DNA of 64,000 bases from Cupriavidus sp. (GTDB taxonomy: Bacteria > Pseudomonadota > Gammaproteobacteria > Burkholderiales > Burkholderiaceae), in contig JAPSLP010000024.1 in the NCBI GenBank assembly GCA_031180665.1, forward strand, positions 19,761-83,760, read 5' to 3'. Below, piece by piece: positions 28,207 through 35,921 of this stretch (position 1 is the first letter of the stretch; every line of letters begins with the position of its first letter). The translations under genes and the position numbers were made by a program. Under the pieces are notes generated by a model. The model had not been told where the DNA came from and did no database searches. It worked only from the letters and a program-made list of their open reading frames with translations.

Positions 28207-30591
28207 ATGCTCGCGCAGCCCGACGAAACGACGCCCGCTGTGCCGACCATGACCCTAGCCGCTACCCCCGTATCATCGACCCCCACGCTGCCTGACCCCT
28301 GGCGCGTCTCGCTGGAGGCCGAACTCGCCTCCCGCCAAGGCATGCCCGGTGAAACGGTGCTGGCCTGGCTGGAGGTCGATCTCGACCGGCGGCTGCATTT
28401 TACAGAAGGCGTGGTGGTTGTCACCGATCGCCGCGTGCTGGCCAGGGACAACGCTCACAACGGGCAGGGCGGCTGGCGGCAATGGCCGATCGGCGCCGAG
28501 CTGACACTGCATCATGGCGACCACGCCGGCGTCGGCACGCTGGAGTTGCAGGATCGAAGCGGCAGGCTGGCCACCTGGCACTACACGCTGGGCAACAATC
28601 CGGCCGCGCTGCGCCTGCTCGATACGTTCAACGCCCAGCGCGATCGTCTGGCTGCCGGCGCAGCCGCGCGCGAGGCCGTCGAGGTGGAAGGTGTCTGCCC
28701 GACCTGCCGCGCGCCGCTGCCGCCGGGCGAGGACGAATGCCCGCAATGCAGCCGCGAACTGGAGACGCCGCCATCGACCTGGGCGCTGCTGCGGCTGTGG
28801 CGCTTCGCGCGGCCGTACCGCATGCAGCTGCTCGCCGGCTTCGTACTGACGCTGCTGTCCACCGGCGCCACGCTGGTGCCGCCGTACCTGACCATGCCGC
28901 TGATGGACAAGGTGCTGATTCCCTACCAGAACGGCGTGCCGATCGACTACGGCCTGGTGCGGCTCTATCTGGGCGGCCTGCTGGGCGCGGCGCTGATTGC
29001 ATGGAGCCTGGGCTGGGCGCGCACCTATCTGCTGGCGCGGGTGTCCGAGCGGATCGGCGCGGACTTGCGCACCACCACCTACGAGCACCTGCTGAAGCTG
29101 TCGCTCGAGTATTTCGGCGGCAAGCGCACTGGCGACCTGATGGCGCGGATCGGCAACGAAAGCGACCGCATCTGCGTCTTCCTGTCGCTGCATCTGCTCG
29201 ACTTCTTCACCGACGTGCTGATGATCGTGATGACCGCGATCATCCTGATCTCGATCAACCCCTGGCTGGCGCTGGTCACGCTGGTGCCGCTGCCGTTCAT
29301 CGCGTGGATGATCCACCAGGTCCGCGACCGGCTGCGCCATGGCTTCGAGAAGATCGACCGCAACTGGTCCGAGATCACCAACGTGCTGGCCGATACCATT
29401 CCGGGCATCCGCGTGGTCAAGGCCTTCGCGCAGGAGCGCCGCGAGGTCGAGCGCTTCCGCGAGGCGAACCGGCACAACCTGGCGATCAACGATCGCGTCA
29501 ATGCGGTGTGGTCGCTGTTCACGCCCACGGTGACGCTGCTGACCGAGGTGGGCCTGCTGGTGGTCTGGATCTTCGGCATCTGGCAGGTCTCGCGCGATGC
29601 GATCACCGTGGGCGTGCTGGTGGCCTTCCTGACCTATATCAGCCGTTTCTATACGCGGCTCGATTCGATGAGCCGGATCGTCTCGGTCACGCAGAAGGCC
29701 GCGGCCGGCGCCAAGCGGATCTTCGACATTCTCGACCATGTGTCGAGCGTGCCAGAGCCGGTACGGCCCACGCAACTGCCGCAGGTCAGCGGCGCCATCG
29801 AGCTGCGCGATATCGGCTTTCGCTACGGCAGCCGCGCGGTGATCCGCGGGCTCGACCTGCAGATCCGTCCCGGCGAGATGATCGGCCTGGTGGGCCACAG
29901 CGGCTCGGGCAAGAGCACCCTGGTCAATCTGATCTGCCGCTTCTACGACGTGTCGGAGGGCGCGATCCGCGTCGACGGCGTCGATATCCGATCGCTGGCG
30001 GTGGCCGACTATCGCCGCCATATCGGCCTGGTGCTGCAGGAGCCGTTCCTGTTCTTCGGCACCATCGCGGAGAACATCGCCTACGGGCGGCCCAATGCCA
30101 CGCGCGCCGAGATCATTGCGGCCGCGCGCGCGGCCCATGCGCACGAGTTCATCCTGCGGCTGCCGCATGGCTACGACTCGCTGGTCGGCGAACGAGGCCA
30201 GGCGCTGTCGGGCGGGGAGCGCCAGCGCATCTCGATCGCCCGCGCGCTGCTGATCGATCCGCGCATCCTGATCCTGGACGAAGCGACCTCGTCGGTCGAT
30301 ACCGCGACCGAGAAGGAAATCCAGAAGGCGCTCGACAACCTGGTGCAGGGCCGCACCACGATCGCCATCGCCCACCGCCTGTCGACGCTGCGCAAGGCCG
30401 ACCGGCTGGTGGTGATGGACCGGGGCCGCATCGTCGAGGTCGGCCCGCACGACGAGCTGATGGCGCGCGAGGGCGCGTACTACAGGCTGTACCAGGCGCA
30501 GGCGCGCAACGTCGATACCGATCCGGACGATCCGGTCGAGGTCAATACCGTCGCACCCCATGTCACGGCCAGCGCCGTCGTCGTGCAATAA
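28207..30591 (+). CDS. Cyanophycin-associated ABC transporter (fused permease-ATPase)
   Basis: 794-residue ABC exporter-type half transporter. The first 160 residues are a family-specific N-terminal domain. A small zinc ribbon follows (CPTCRAPLPPGEDECPQC, about residues 164-185). The ABC membrane domain (about 200-490, six helices) comes next, then the ATPase with Walker A VGHSGSGKSTLVNL (about 565), LSGGERQRISIARALL (about 670) and Walker B ILILDEATSSVD (about 688). The location beside two cyanophycin synthetases and before a DUF1854 gene matches the known cyanophycin-metabolism-associated transporter family. The substrate is not established. It is co-directional with the DUF1854 gene (12-bp gap). 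No Shine-Dalgarno decides between ATG 28207 and ATG 28249. Confidence 0.93.
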   Translation: MLAQPDETTPAVPTMTLAATPVSSTPTLPDPWRVSLEAELASRQGMPGETVLAWLEVDLDRRLHFTEGVVVVTDRRVLARDNAHNGQGGWRQWPIGAELTLHHGDHAGVGTLELQDRSGRLATWHYTLGNNPAALRLLDTFNAQRDRLAAGAAAREAVEVEGVCPTCRAPLPPGEDECPQCSRELETPPSTWALLRLWRFARPYRMQLLAGFVLTLLSTGATLVPPYLTMPLMDKVLIPYQNGVPIDYGLVRLYLGGLLGAALIAWSLGWARTYLLARVSERIGADLRTTTYEHLLKLSLEYFGGKRTGDLMARIGNESDRICVFLSLHLLDFFTDVLMIVMTAIILISINPWLALVTLVPLPFIAWMIHQVRDRLRHGFEKIDRNWSEITNVLADTIPGIRVVKAFAQERREVERFREANRHNLAINDRVNAVWSLFTPTVTLLTEVGLLVVWIFGIWQVSRDAITVGVLVAFLTYISRFYTRLDSMSRIVSVTQKAAAGAKRIFDILDHVSSVPEPVRPTQLPQVSGAIELRDIGFRYGSRAVIRGLDLQIRPGEMIGLVGHSGSGKSTLVNLICRFYDVSEGAIRVDGVDIRSLAVADYRRHIGLVLQEPFLFFGTIAENIAYGRPNATRAEIIAAARAAHAHEFILRLPHGYDSLVGERGQALSGGERQRISIARALLIDPRILILDEATSSVDTATEKEIQKALDNLVQGRTTIAIAHRLSTLRKADRLVVMDRGRIVEVGPHDELMAREGAYYRLYQAQARNVDTDPDDPVEVNTVAPHVTASAVVVQ

Positions 30592-30603
30592 GGAAGTCCG
30601 ATC

Positions 30604-31098
30604 ATGCAAGCAAGCGAATCGACGACTGCGGTCGCGTTCCCGTTCGAACTGTCGCGCAATCCCTTCGGCCGTCTCGTGATGAGGACCGCGGAGGGCGGCG
30701 TGCATGAAGGCGTGGTGGCTGTGCGCGCGTTCCCGATCACCGCGCCGGACGACGGCATCTCGCTGGTCAGTGCCGATGGCCACGAGCTAGCGTGGATCGA
30801 GCGGCTCGAAGATCTGCCCGCGCCCATGCGCGACATCGTCGAGGAAGAGCTGGCGGGGCGCGAATTCATGCCTGAGATCCGCCGCATCGTCAGCGTGTCG
30901 ACCTTCGCCACGCCGAGCACCTGGCAGGTCGAGACGGATCGCGGCCCGACCCGGCTGGTGCTGCGCGGCGAAGAAGACATCCGCCGCTTGGCGGGCAGCA
31001 CGCTGCTGATCTCGGACAGCCACGGCATCCACTATCTGGTCCGCAGCCTGGAGTCGCTGGACAAGGCCAGCCGCAAGCTGCTGGACCGCTTCCTGTAG
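30604..31098 (+). CDS. Cyanophycin-associated DUF1854 protein
   Basis: 164 residues, soluble, no signal peptide. It starts 12 bp after the ABC transporter stop with an AGGAAG just upstream, so it is clearly the second gene of that operon. Visible features: FELSRNPFGRLVMRTAEGG, a central WIERLEDLPAPMRDIVEEEL segment and a C-terminal LLISDSHGIHYLVRSLESLD, matching the DUF1854 family found with cyanophycin genes. Its role is unknown; a regulatory or adaptor subunit for the transporter is a guess from linkage. Confidence 0.88.
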   Translation: MQASESTTAVAFPFELSRNPFGRLVMRTAEGGVHEGVVAVRAFPITAPDDGISLVSADGHELAWIERLEDLPAPMRDIVEEELAGREFMPEIRRIVSVSTFATPSTWQVETDRGPTRLVLRGEEDIRRLAGSTLLISDSHGIHYLVRSLESLDKASRKLLDRFL

Positions 31099-31242
31099 CG
31101 GCCGTTGGCATCGCCGCAGGGGGCTCCACGGCGCGCGTCTCTTAGGCCGCACAAGCGAAATATCCAGATACAAAGCTGCGTTGCCGCCTCGCGCCCCCGG
31201 GTGTAACTTGCCATCGCTGTCCCAACCAACAAGGAGATCTCG

Positions 31243-31824
31243 ATGAAGAGGAACCACATGTTGATGGGTTTGCTGGTGGCCGCGGGCGTACTCGGTTCAT
31301 CGGTCGGCCTGGCGCAATCCAGCTCTGGCGGCGGCTCGGCCGGCGCCGGCGGGTACGGCGCAGGAGCGGGAGCCCCACCGGAGACGCAGCGAGGTGGCTC
31401 GCAGACGGGCGGGGCGCAGACGGGCTCGGACACGCGCGGCTCGCAGATGGGCGGGCCGCAGAAGGGCTCGGACACGCGTGGCTCGCAGATGGGTGGCTCG
31501 CAGATGGGTGGCTCGGAAAGAGGAGGCGCGCAGATGGGCGGTCCCTCGGGACGGGCTGCGCAACCCGGCGAGCGCGCCACGCCGTCGGCAATGCCCGGCG
31601 GCCCGGGGCCTTCGGCTTCGCCGTATGCCTATGCACCGGGGCAATGGAAGAAGGGCGATCGCCTGCCGACCGCCTATCGGGACCGCCAGTACGTGATCGA
31701 CGACTGGCGCTCGTTCCAGCTGGAACGCCCGCCGAAGGGGCACCAATGGGTTGGCATCGGCAATGAGTTCCTGCTGGTATCGACCCGCAACGGCACCATC
31801 GCCCGCGTCGTGACCGGGCAATAG
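31243..31824 (+). CDS. RcnB-family periplasmic protein with Gly/Gln-rich insert
   Basis: 193 residues from ATG 31243, with an excellent Shine-Dalgarno (aaggagat). A signal peptide ends near GLAQSSS. Residues about 25-110 are low complexity, with GSQMGG, GSDTRGSQ and similar short repeats. The C-terminal 65 residues (WKKGDRLPTAYRDRQYVIDDW, GHQWVGIGNEFLLV) match the RcnB domain, which in E. coli belongs to nickel/cobalt homeostasis. No rcnA or metal transporter is adjacent, so the metal role is only family-based. It converges on rhlE across two terminators. Confidence 0.8.
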   Translation: MKRNHMLMGLLVAAGVLGSSVGLAQSSSGGGSAGAGGYGAGAGAPPETQRGGSQTGGAQTGSDTRGSQMGGPQKGSDTRGSQMGGSQMGGSERGGAQMGGPSGRAAQPGERATPSAMPGGPGPSASPYAYAPGQWKKGDRLPTAYRDRQYVIDDWRSFQLERPPKGHQWVGIGNEFLLVSTRNGTIARVVTGQ

Positions 31825-31896
31825 CGCGGCAGCCACCAAAAGCTGGGAACTGCCGATAGCGACCAACAGGCGGCAACACATCCCCCCCGCCATACG

Positions 31897-31935
31897 ACCC
31901 GCGCAGCGTGAGGACGCCGGCGCGGGTTTTTGTTT
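31897..31935 (+). terminator. Terminator of the RcnB-like gene
   Basis: Stem acccgcgc / gcgcgggt with a 15-nt loop, followed by ttttgttt. Confidence 0.7.
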
Positions 31936-31950
31936 GGCGCGTCGCCAAAG

Positions 31951-31979
31951 AAAAAAAGGACGTCCGAAGACGTCCTTTT
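31951..31979. terminator. Bidirectional terminator between RcnB-like gene and rhlE
   Basis: Stem ggacgtc / gacgtcc with a cgaa tetraloop, flanked by seven A on the left and TTTT on the right. It works for both convergent genes. Confidence 0.85.
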
Positions 31980-32009
31980 CATAGGCTCGGGGCCAAGCCC
32001 CGAACCGGC

Positions 32010-33842
32010 TTAACGCGAGAAGCGCGAACGGCCTTGGCCCTGGCGCTGGCCGCCGTAGCCGCCACCGTTGCCGCCATGGCGATTGCCGTAGCTGCTGCGG
32101 TTGCCGTCGCCGAAGCTGCGGGCACCGTCGCGATTGCCGCCACGATTGCCGTCGCGATCGCCGAAGCTGCGCTCGGCCGGCTTGCGGTCGCCGAACGGAC
32201 GGTCGCCATATTGACGATCGCCGAAGCTGCGCTCGCCGAACGGGCGATTGCCGTTGCCGCCAGCGCCGGCGGTGTTGCCGCCGTAGCCGCGCGATTCGCC
32301 GCCGCCGAAGCTGCGCGGCGCCTGCTCGCGGTCGCCGCGATAGCCGCCACCGTTGCCGCCGCCGTTGCCGTAACCACGCGATTCGCCGCCGCCGAACTTG
32401 CGCTCGCCGCCACGATAGCCGCCGCCATTACCCGGGCGGGCACCGCCCGGCTTGCCGCCGAAGCCGGCGCGCGGCTTGGGCGTACGGCGCGGTTCCAGGC
32501 CCTCGATCACCGACGCGGTGATGCGGTTGTTGGTGAAGCGCTCGATCCGCTTCCACTGGAAGGCATCGTTGTGGTTCACCAGGTTGATCGCCACGCCCGA
32601 GCGGCCCGCGCGGCCGGTACGGCCGATACGGTGCACATAGTCCTCGGCCTGCTTGGGCAGATCGAAGTTCACCACGTGAGTGATATCGGGCACGTCGATG
32701 CCGCGCGCGGCCACGTCGGTGGCGACCAGCACGCGCAGGTTGCCGCGGCGCAGTGCCGTCAGCGTGCGATTGCGCGCGCCCTGGGTCATGTCGCCGTGCA
32801 GGGCGCCGGCGGCAAAGCCGGTGTCCGACAGGCGCTCGGCCAGCGAATCGGCATCGCGCTTGGTGGCGGTGAACACGATCGCCTGCTTCAGCGACGCGTC
32901 GCGCAGCAGATGGTCGAGCAGACGCTCCTTGTGCGACATGTCGTCGGTGAAGTGCAGGCGCTGCTCGATGTTGCTCTGGTCGGCACGCGCCGCCGCGATC
33001 TCGATGCGCTGCGGATCACGCAGCTGGCGCGCGGCCAGTTGCGCGATGCGGCCGTCGACGGTCGCCGAGAACATCAGCGTCTGACGGCTGGCCGGCGTCG
33101 CCGCGACGATCGCGTCGATGTCGTCCGAGAAGCCCATGTCCAGCATGCGGTCGGCTTCGTCGAACACCAGCATGTCCAGCTGCGACAGGTCGATGCGGCC
33201 GGCGTCGATGTGGTCGAGCAGACGGCCCGGCGTTGCCACCAGGATGTCCGGCATCTTCGACAGCATCGCCAGCTGCTTCGGATAGGGCATGCCGCCCAGG
33301 ATGCTCGCGCAGATGATGCGGCGCAGATGGCGGCCGTACTTGGCGGCGGCTTCGGTCACCTGCAGCGCCAGTTCGCGGGTCGGCGTCAGCACCAGCAGCG
33401 ACGGCTGGGCCGGGGCCGGGCGGGGACGCTTGCCCTTCATGCGCTTGACGGGCTCGTCGGCGCGCGGGCGGTTCGGTGCGGGACGCTCCGAAATGCGCTG
33501 GATCGCCGGCAGCATGAACGCGGCGGTCTTGCCCGAGCCGGTCTGGCTCGACACCAGCAGGTCGCGGCCGGCCAGGAAGGCCGGGATCGCCTGGGCCTGC
33601 ACCGGCGTCGGCGTGGTGTAGTTGGCTTCGGTCAGCGCGCGCAGGATCGCGGCATCGAGGCCGAGCGCGGCGAAACCGTCGGCCGCCGAGGCGACGACTT
33701 CGGGAGCGTCCTGCGGCTCGAGGATCGCTTGCAGGCGGTCCAGCGGGCTCGGCGCGTTGGTATTGGAAATATCGTTGGCGGAGGCAATAGGCTGCTCCGC
33801 ACGGAATTCGTGCTGGGTCATGTCGTAAGGGTCTTGATGCAT
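32010..33842 (-). CDS. rhlE: DEAD-box ATP-dependent RNA helicase RhlE
   Basis: 610 residues from ATG 33842 (MHQDPYDMTQHEF; AGGGG upstream). Unwinds RNA duplexes in ribosome assembly and RNA turnover. All core motifs are present: Q-motif region YTTPTPVQAQAIP, Walker A SQTGSGKT (about residue 100), PTRELALQV, VFDEADRMLDMGF (about 226), SAT (MFSATV), VATDVAARGIDVPD and HRIGRTGRAGR. The last 150 residues are a Gly/Arg/Asn-rich RGG-like tail with FGDR and RSFGGGESRGYG repeats, typical of betaproteobacterial RhlE and probably RNA-binding. A second in-frame ATG lies at 33821. The long gene-free region upstream may hold a long leader. Confidence 0.94.
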   Translation of the reverse strand: MHQDPYDMTQHEFRAEQPIASANDISNTNAPSPLDRLQAILEPQDAPEVVASAADGFAALGLDAAILRALTEANYTTPTPVQAQAIPAFLAGRDLLVSSQTGSGKTAAFMLPAIQRISERPAPNRPRADEPVKRMKGKRPRPAPAQPSLLVLTPTRELALQVTEAAAKYGRHLRRIICASILGGMPYPKQLAMLSKMPDILVATPGRLLDHIDAGRIDLSQLDMLVFDEADRMLDMGFSDDIDAIVAATPASRQTLMFSATVDGRIAQLAARQLRDPQRIEIAAARADQSNIEQRLHFTDDMSHKERLLDHLLRDASLKQAIVFTATKRDADSLAERLSDTGFAAGALHGDMTQGARNRTLTALRRGNLRVLVATDVAARGIDVPDITHVVNFDLPKQAEDYVHRIGRTGRAGRSGVAINLVNHNDAFQWKRIERFTNNRITASVIEGLEPRRTPKPRAGFGGKPGGARPGNGGGYRGGERKFGGGESRGYGNGGGNGGGYRGDREQAPRSFGGGESRGYGGNTAGAGGNGNRPFGERSFGDRQYGDRPFGDRKPAERSFGDRDGNRGGNRDGARSFGDGNRSSYGNRHGGNGGGYGGQRQGQGRSRFSR

Positions 33843-34199
33843 GGCACCCCTGCCATCGGCAAGAGGGTGGGCGCAGTGCAAAGTCTTAAAAAGGCTTCGG
33901 CGCCAATCGGAAGGCCGTGACGACAGACTCAGCTGGCAGTACGGCGGCAGGCAGGGGGCGACCGGTGCAAGACCGGAAGCCGGGTCCCTGGCAGGCAAAC
34001 AGCGACGAGGCTGTTCAACAGGATCGGAGACGAGGCGGCGTCAAGTGAGATGGCGTTCTGGCAAGCGGCGGGTGGTCGAACATTGAAACGAAACGACCGG
34101 AGAACCGAGCGACAGAGCTTGAGAGCGGAAGCGGCATCGCCTCTGGCCCATTGGGCTGGTCGGCGTGTGCACGGCTCGCATTGCGAACTCACGGGGCGC

Positions 34200-34205
34200 A
34201 TTCTA
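34200..34205 (-). promoter_or_regulatory. Possible rhlE -10 (TAGAAT)
   Basis: On the minus strand TTAGAATGCGCC stands out in GC-rich DNA. If used, rhlE would have a leader of about 350 nt. The -35 region is poor. Confidence 0.3.
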
Positions 34206-34580
34206 ACAGAAGACGAAAGATATTGCTGCGCTGCGAAAATATTGCCGGAAAGCGCCTTGCGGCGGACACCGGCACGGGCATCGGCGGCCGGCTATACCAC
34301 GCTGCTTGCATACCCGAACCCCCGCCCTATACTCGCAGTGTCGACACCCAGTGCCGGCACGGATGCGGACAACCTCCCACCCGATGGCCGTCTTCAGCGA
34401 GTGCCTCGCTGTTCGCCATCGGCATCTCCGCAATGCACGCCAGCGCCTTCTTTCTCCGACTGTCCGGGTGGTCCGGATGGGCGGCCGCGACATCGGCGGA
34501 ACCATGAGGAAGAGGACCTGTACCGTGGCTTGTGACGATGCCGCCAGCGTCGACCCAGACTGCCCGGCCCGTCCGCAGCC

Positions 34581-34610
34581 AGCCCGCCAGGACATTGGCG
34601 GGCTTTTCAT
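34581..34610 (+). terminator. Terminator-like hairpin with no assigned gene
   Basis: 9-bp stem agcccgcca / tggcgggct with a 6-nt loop, then tttcattt. No plus-strand gene precedes it within 700 bp, so it could end a small RNA. Confidence 0.55.
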
Positions 34611-34689
34611 TTGTCCCGCGGTTCAGCGCCGCGCGCGAAAACTCGCATTTCCGGATGTCGCCGGGACGCTCCGCGCCAAGTGACTTTGA

Positions 34690-34695
34690 TATACT
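34690..34695 (+). promoter_or_regulatory. Possible -10 of tRNA-Arg
   Basis: TATACT, 92 bp upstream of the tRNA. No clear -35 at 16-18 bp. Confidence 0.35.
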
Positions 34696-34786
34696 CCGCC
34701 CCTGCCATCGGCCGATGGCCGCGCGCGGTTTCACCGGTTCAGCGGTGGCCGCATCCCAGGGCGTCGCAGCGATGCCCGGCTATCCG

Positions 34787-34861
34787 CTCGCCGTAGTTCA
34801 ATGGATAGAACGAGCGCCTCCTAAGCGCTAGATACAGGTTCGATTCCTGTCGGCGGGACCA
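34787..34861 (+). tRNA. tRNA-Arg (anticodon CCT)
   Basis: 75 nt. The acceptor stem CTCGCCG pairs with CGGCGGG (one U-G). D-stem gttc/gaac. Anticodon loop CTCCTAA gives CCT. T-arm acagg-ttcgatt-cctgt, encoded CCA. The following AT-richer island with an integrase remnant suggests its 3' end served as an attachment site. I found no second copy of the tRNA end in the next 3.4 kb. Confidence 0.95.
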
Positions 34862-34975
34862 TAGAGTAGTTCGCGGCAGTTCGCCAAAGTCCTCCACTCC
34901 AAAGTAAATCAACCTCTTGCGCCGAATCGGCGTTCGCCTAAGTTCGTCGGTGACCGTCGGTATTCGTCACTTTTT

Positions 34976-35007
34976 GGGACATTCGTAGGGTCATCTTCGA
35001 ATGTCCC
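34976..35007. repeat. Inverted repeat upstream of the integrase remnant
   Basis: Perfect 10-bp arms gggacattcg and cgaatgtccc with a 12-nt spacer, between the tRNA and the integrase start. It has no 3' T-tract, so is not a simple terminator. It may be an operator or recombination accessory site of the old element. Confidence 0.55.
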
Positions 35008-35029
35008 TATATTCGGTGCCCCTAACGCG

Positions 35030-35901
35030 ATGCCACCCACGGTCGAGCCATTAACTGCCACCAATCCGTAACGCCAAACGGCCCGCCTGAATCCCCGCGG
35101 ACAACTCGTTCCAGGGGGCAGGTACTGGCACGCCGCCCCAAGAGGGCAGTTGAAATGGGGTCTACGTTGGCAAGGTGCTGGCTTCGCTCGAGAACGACGT
35201 CTTCCCCGTGCTGGGTGGCACGCGGATCTCCGACATCTACGCTGGACCTGCACAGGAAAATTGAGGCCCGGGGCGGGACACCACGAAGCGCGTGCTGCAG
35301 CGCAGCGGGCGGTGTACCAGTACGGGACCATCTATAGGATGGGCGCTGGAACAACTCGCGCGCCACCTGCGGCTAGCCAAGCTCGGACTTCAGCGCCGTC
35401 GCGCTGTCGATGTCCACGGCGGGGTTGCGGTCTGCTGCGCGACATCATGCCTACGAGGGCGATGCGGTGACTCGTTCTGACTTTGCAGCCCATGATGCTG
35501 ACATCGGGCGTACCACCGAGTTGATCCAGGCCCGCCGGGGCGAGATCGACGAGGCCAAGGCAGAGTGCGTATCCCCGCCGACCGGATGAAGATGCACGAC
35601 CCACACTTGGACAGCTCGCCCGGCAAGACCCGCTACATCAGCAACAACACGATGCGCTGTACCGCATGGGTTATTACTCCCGGATGACGGGGCACGGCTT
35701 CTGCGGGGTGGCCTCGACCGCGCACAATGAGCTACGCTTCCGGCCGGACGTAATCAAGCCACAACTGACGCACGCCGAACGCAACAAAGTGCGCCGGCTT
35801 ACAACAAGGCGCATTACCTGGTAGAGCGCCGGGAGATGATGCAAGCATGGGCTGATCATGTTGGCTCAATGATAACGACCAACTGGAAGCTACGAAATTA
35901 A
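35030..35901 (+). pseudogene. P4-type tyrosine recombinase (integrase), degraded
   Basis: No single frame is open, but pieces in all three plus frames align in order with P4-family integrases. They run from an ATG at 35030 (MPPTVEPLTATNP), through NDVFPVLGGTRISDI, HRKIEARG, RTTELIQARRGEIDEAKAE, RMKMHDPHL, RYISNNT, RMGYYSRMTGHGFCGVAST and RPDVIKPQLTHAERNKVR to AHYLVERREMMQAWADHV, ending at TAA 35901. Several single-base frameshifts, internal deletions and stops occur. The box-II Arg of HGFR is Cys here. The expected AYN active-site Tyr survives only in another frame. Its position just after tRNA-Arg and reading away from it is the usual layout of P4-type islands. Confidence 0.85.
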
Positions 35902-35921
35902 TGAATAAGGGAGAGGCGGCT

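Larger units (their letters stand above)
33843..34786. other. 944-bp stretch without a supported gene
   Basis: Open frames here lack family matches and ribosome sites. Three items are seen: a possible rhlE promoter hexamer (34200-34205, minus), a plus-strand hairpin with a T-tract (34581-34610), and a possible tRNA-Arg -10 (TATACT, 34690-34695). A short plus-strand frame from ATG 34504 (MRKRTCTVACDDAAS) has no convincing support. Confidence 0.6.

Noticed and set aside
34504..34683. Short frame MRKRTCTVACDDAAS before tRNA-Arg
   Set aside because: No ribosome site, and it runs through the terminator-like hairpin.
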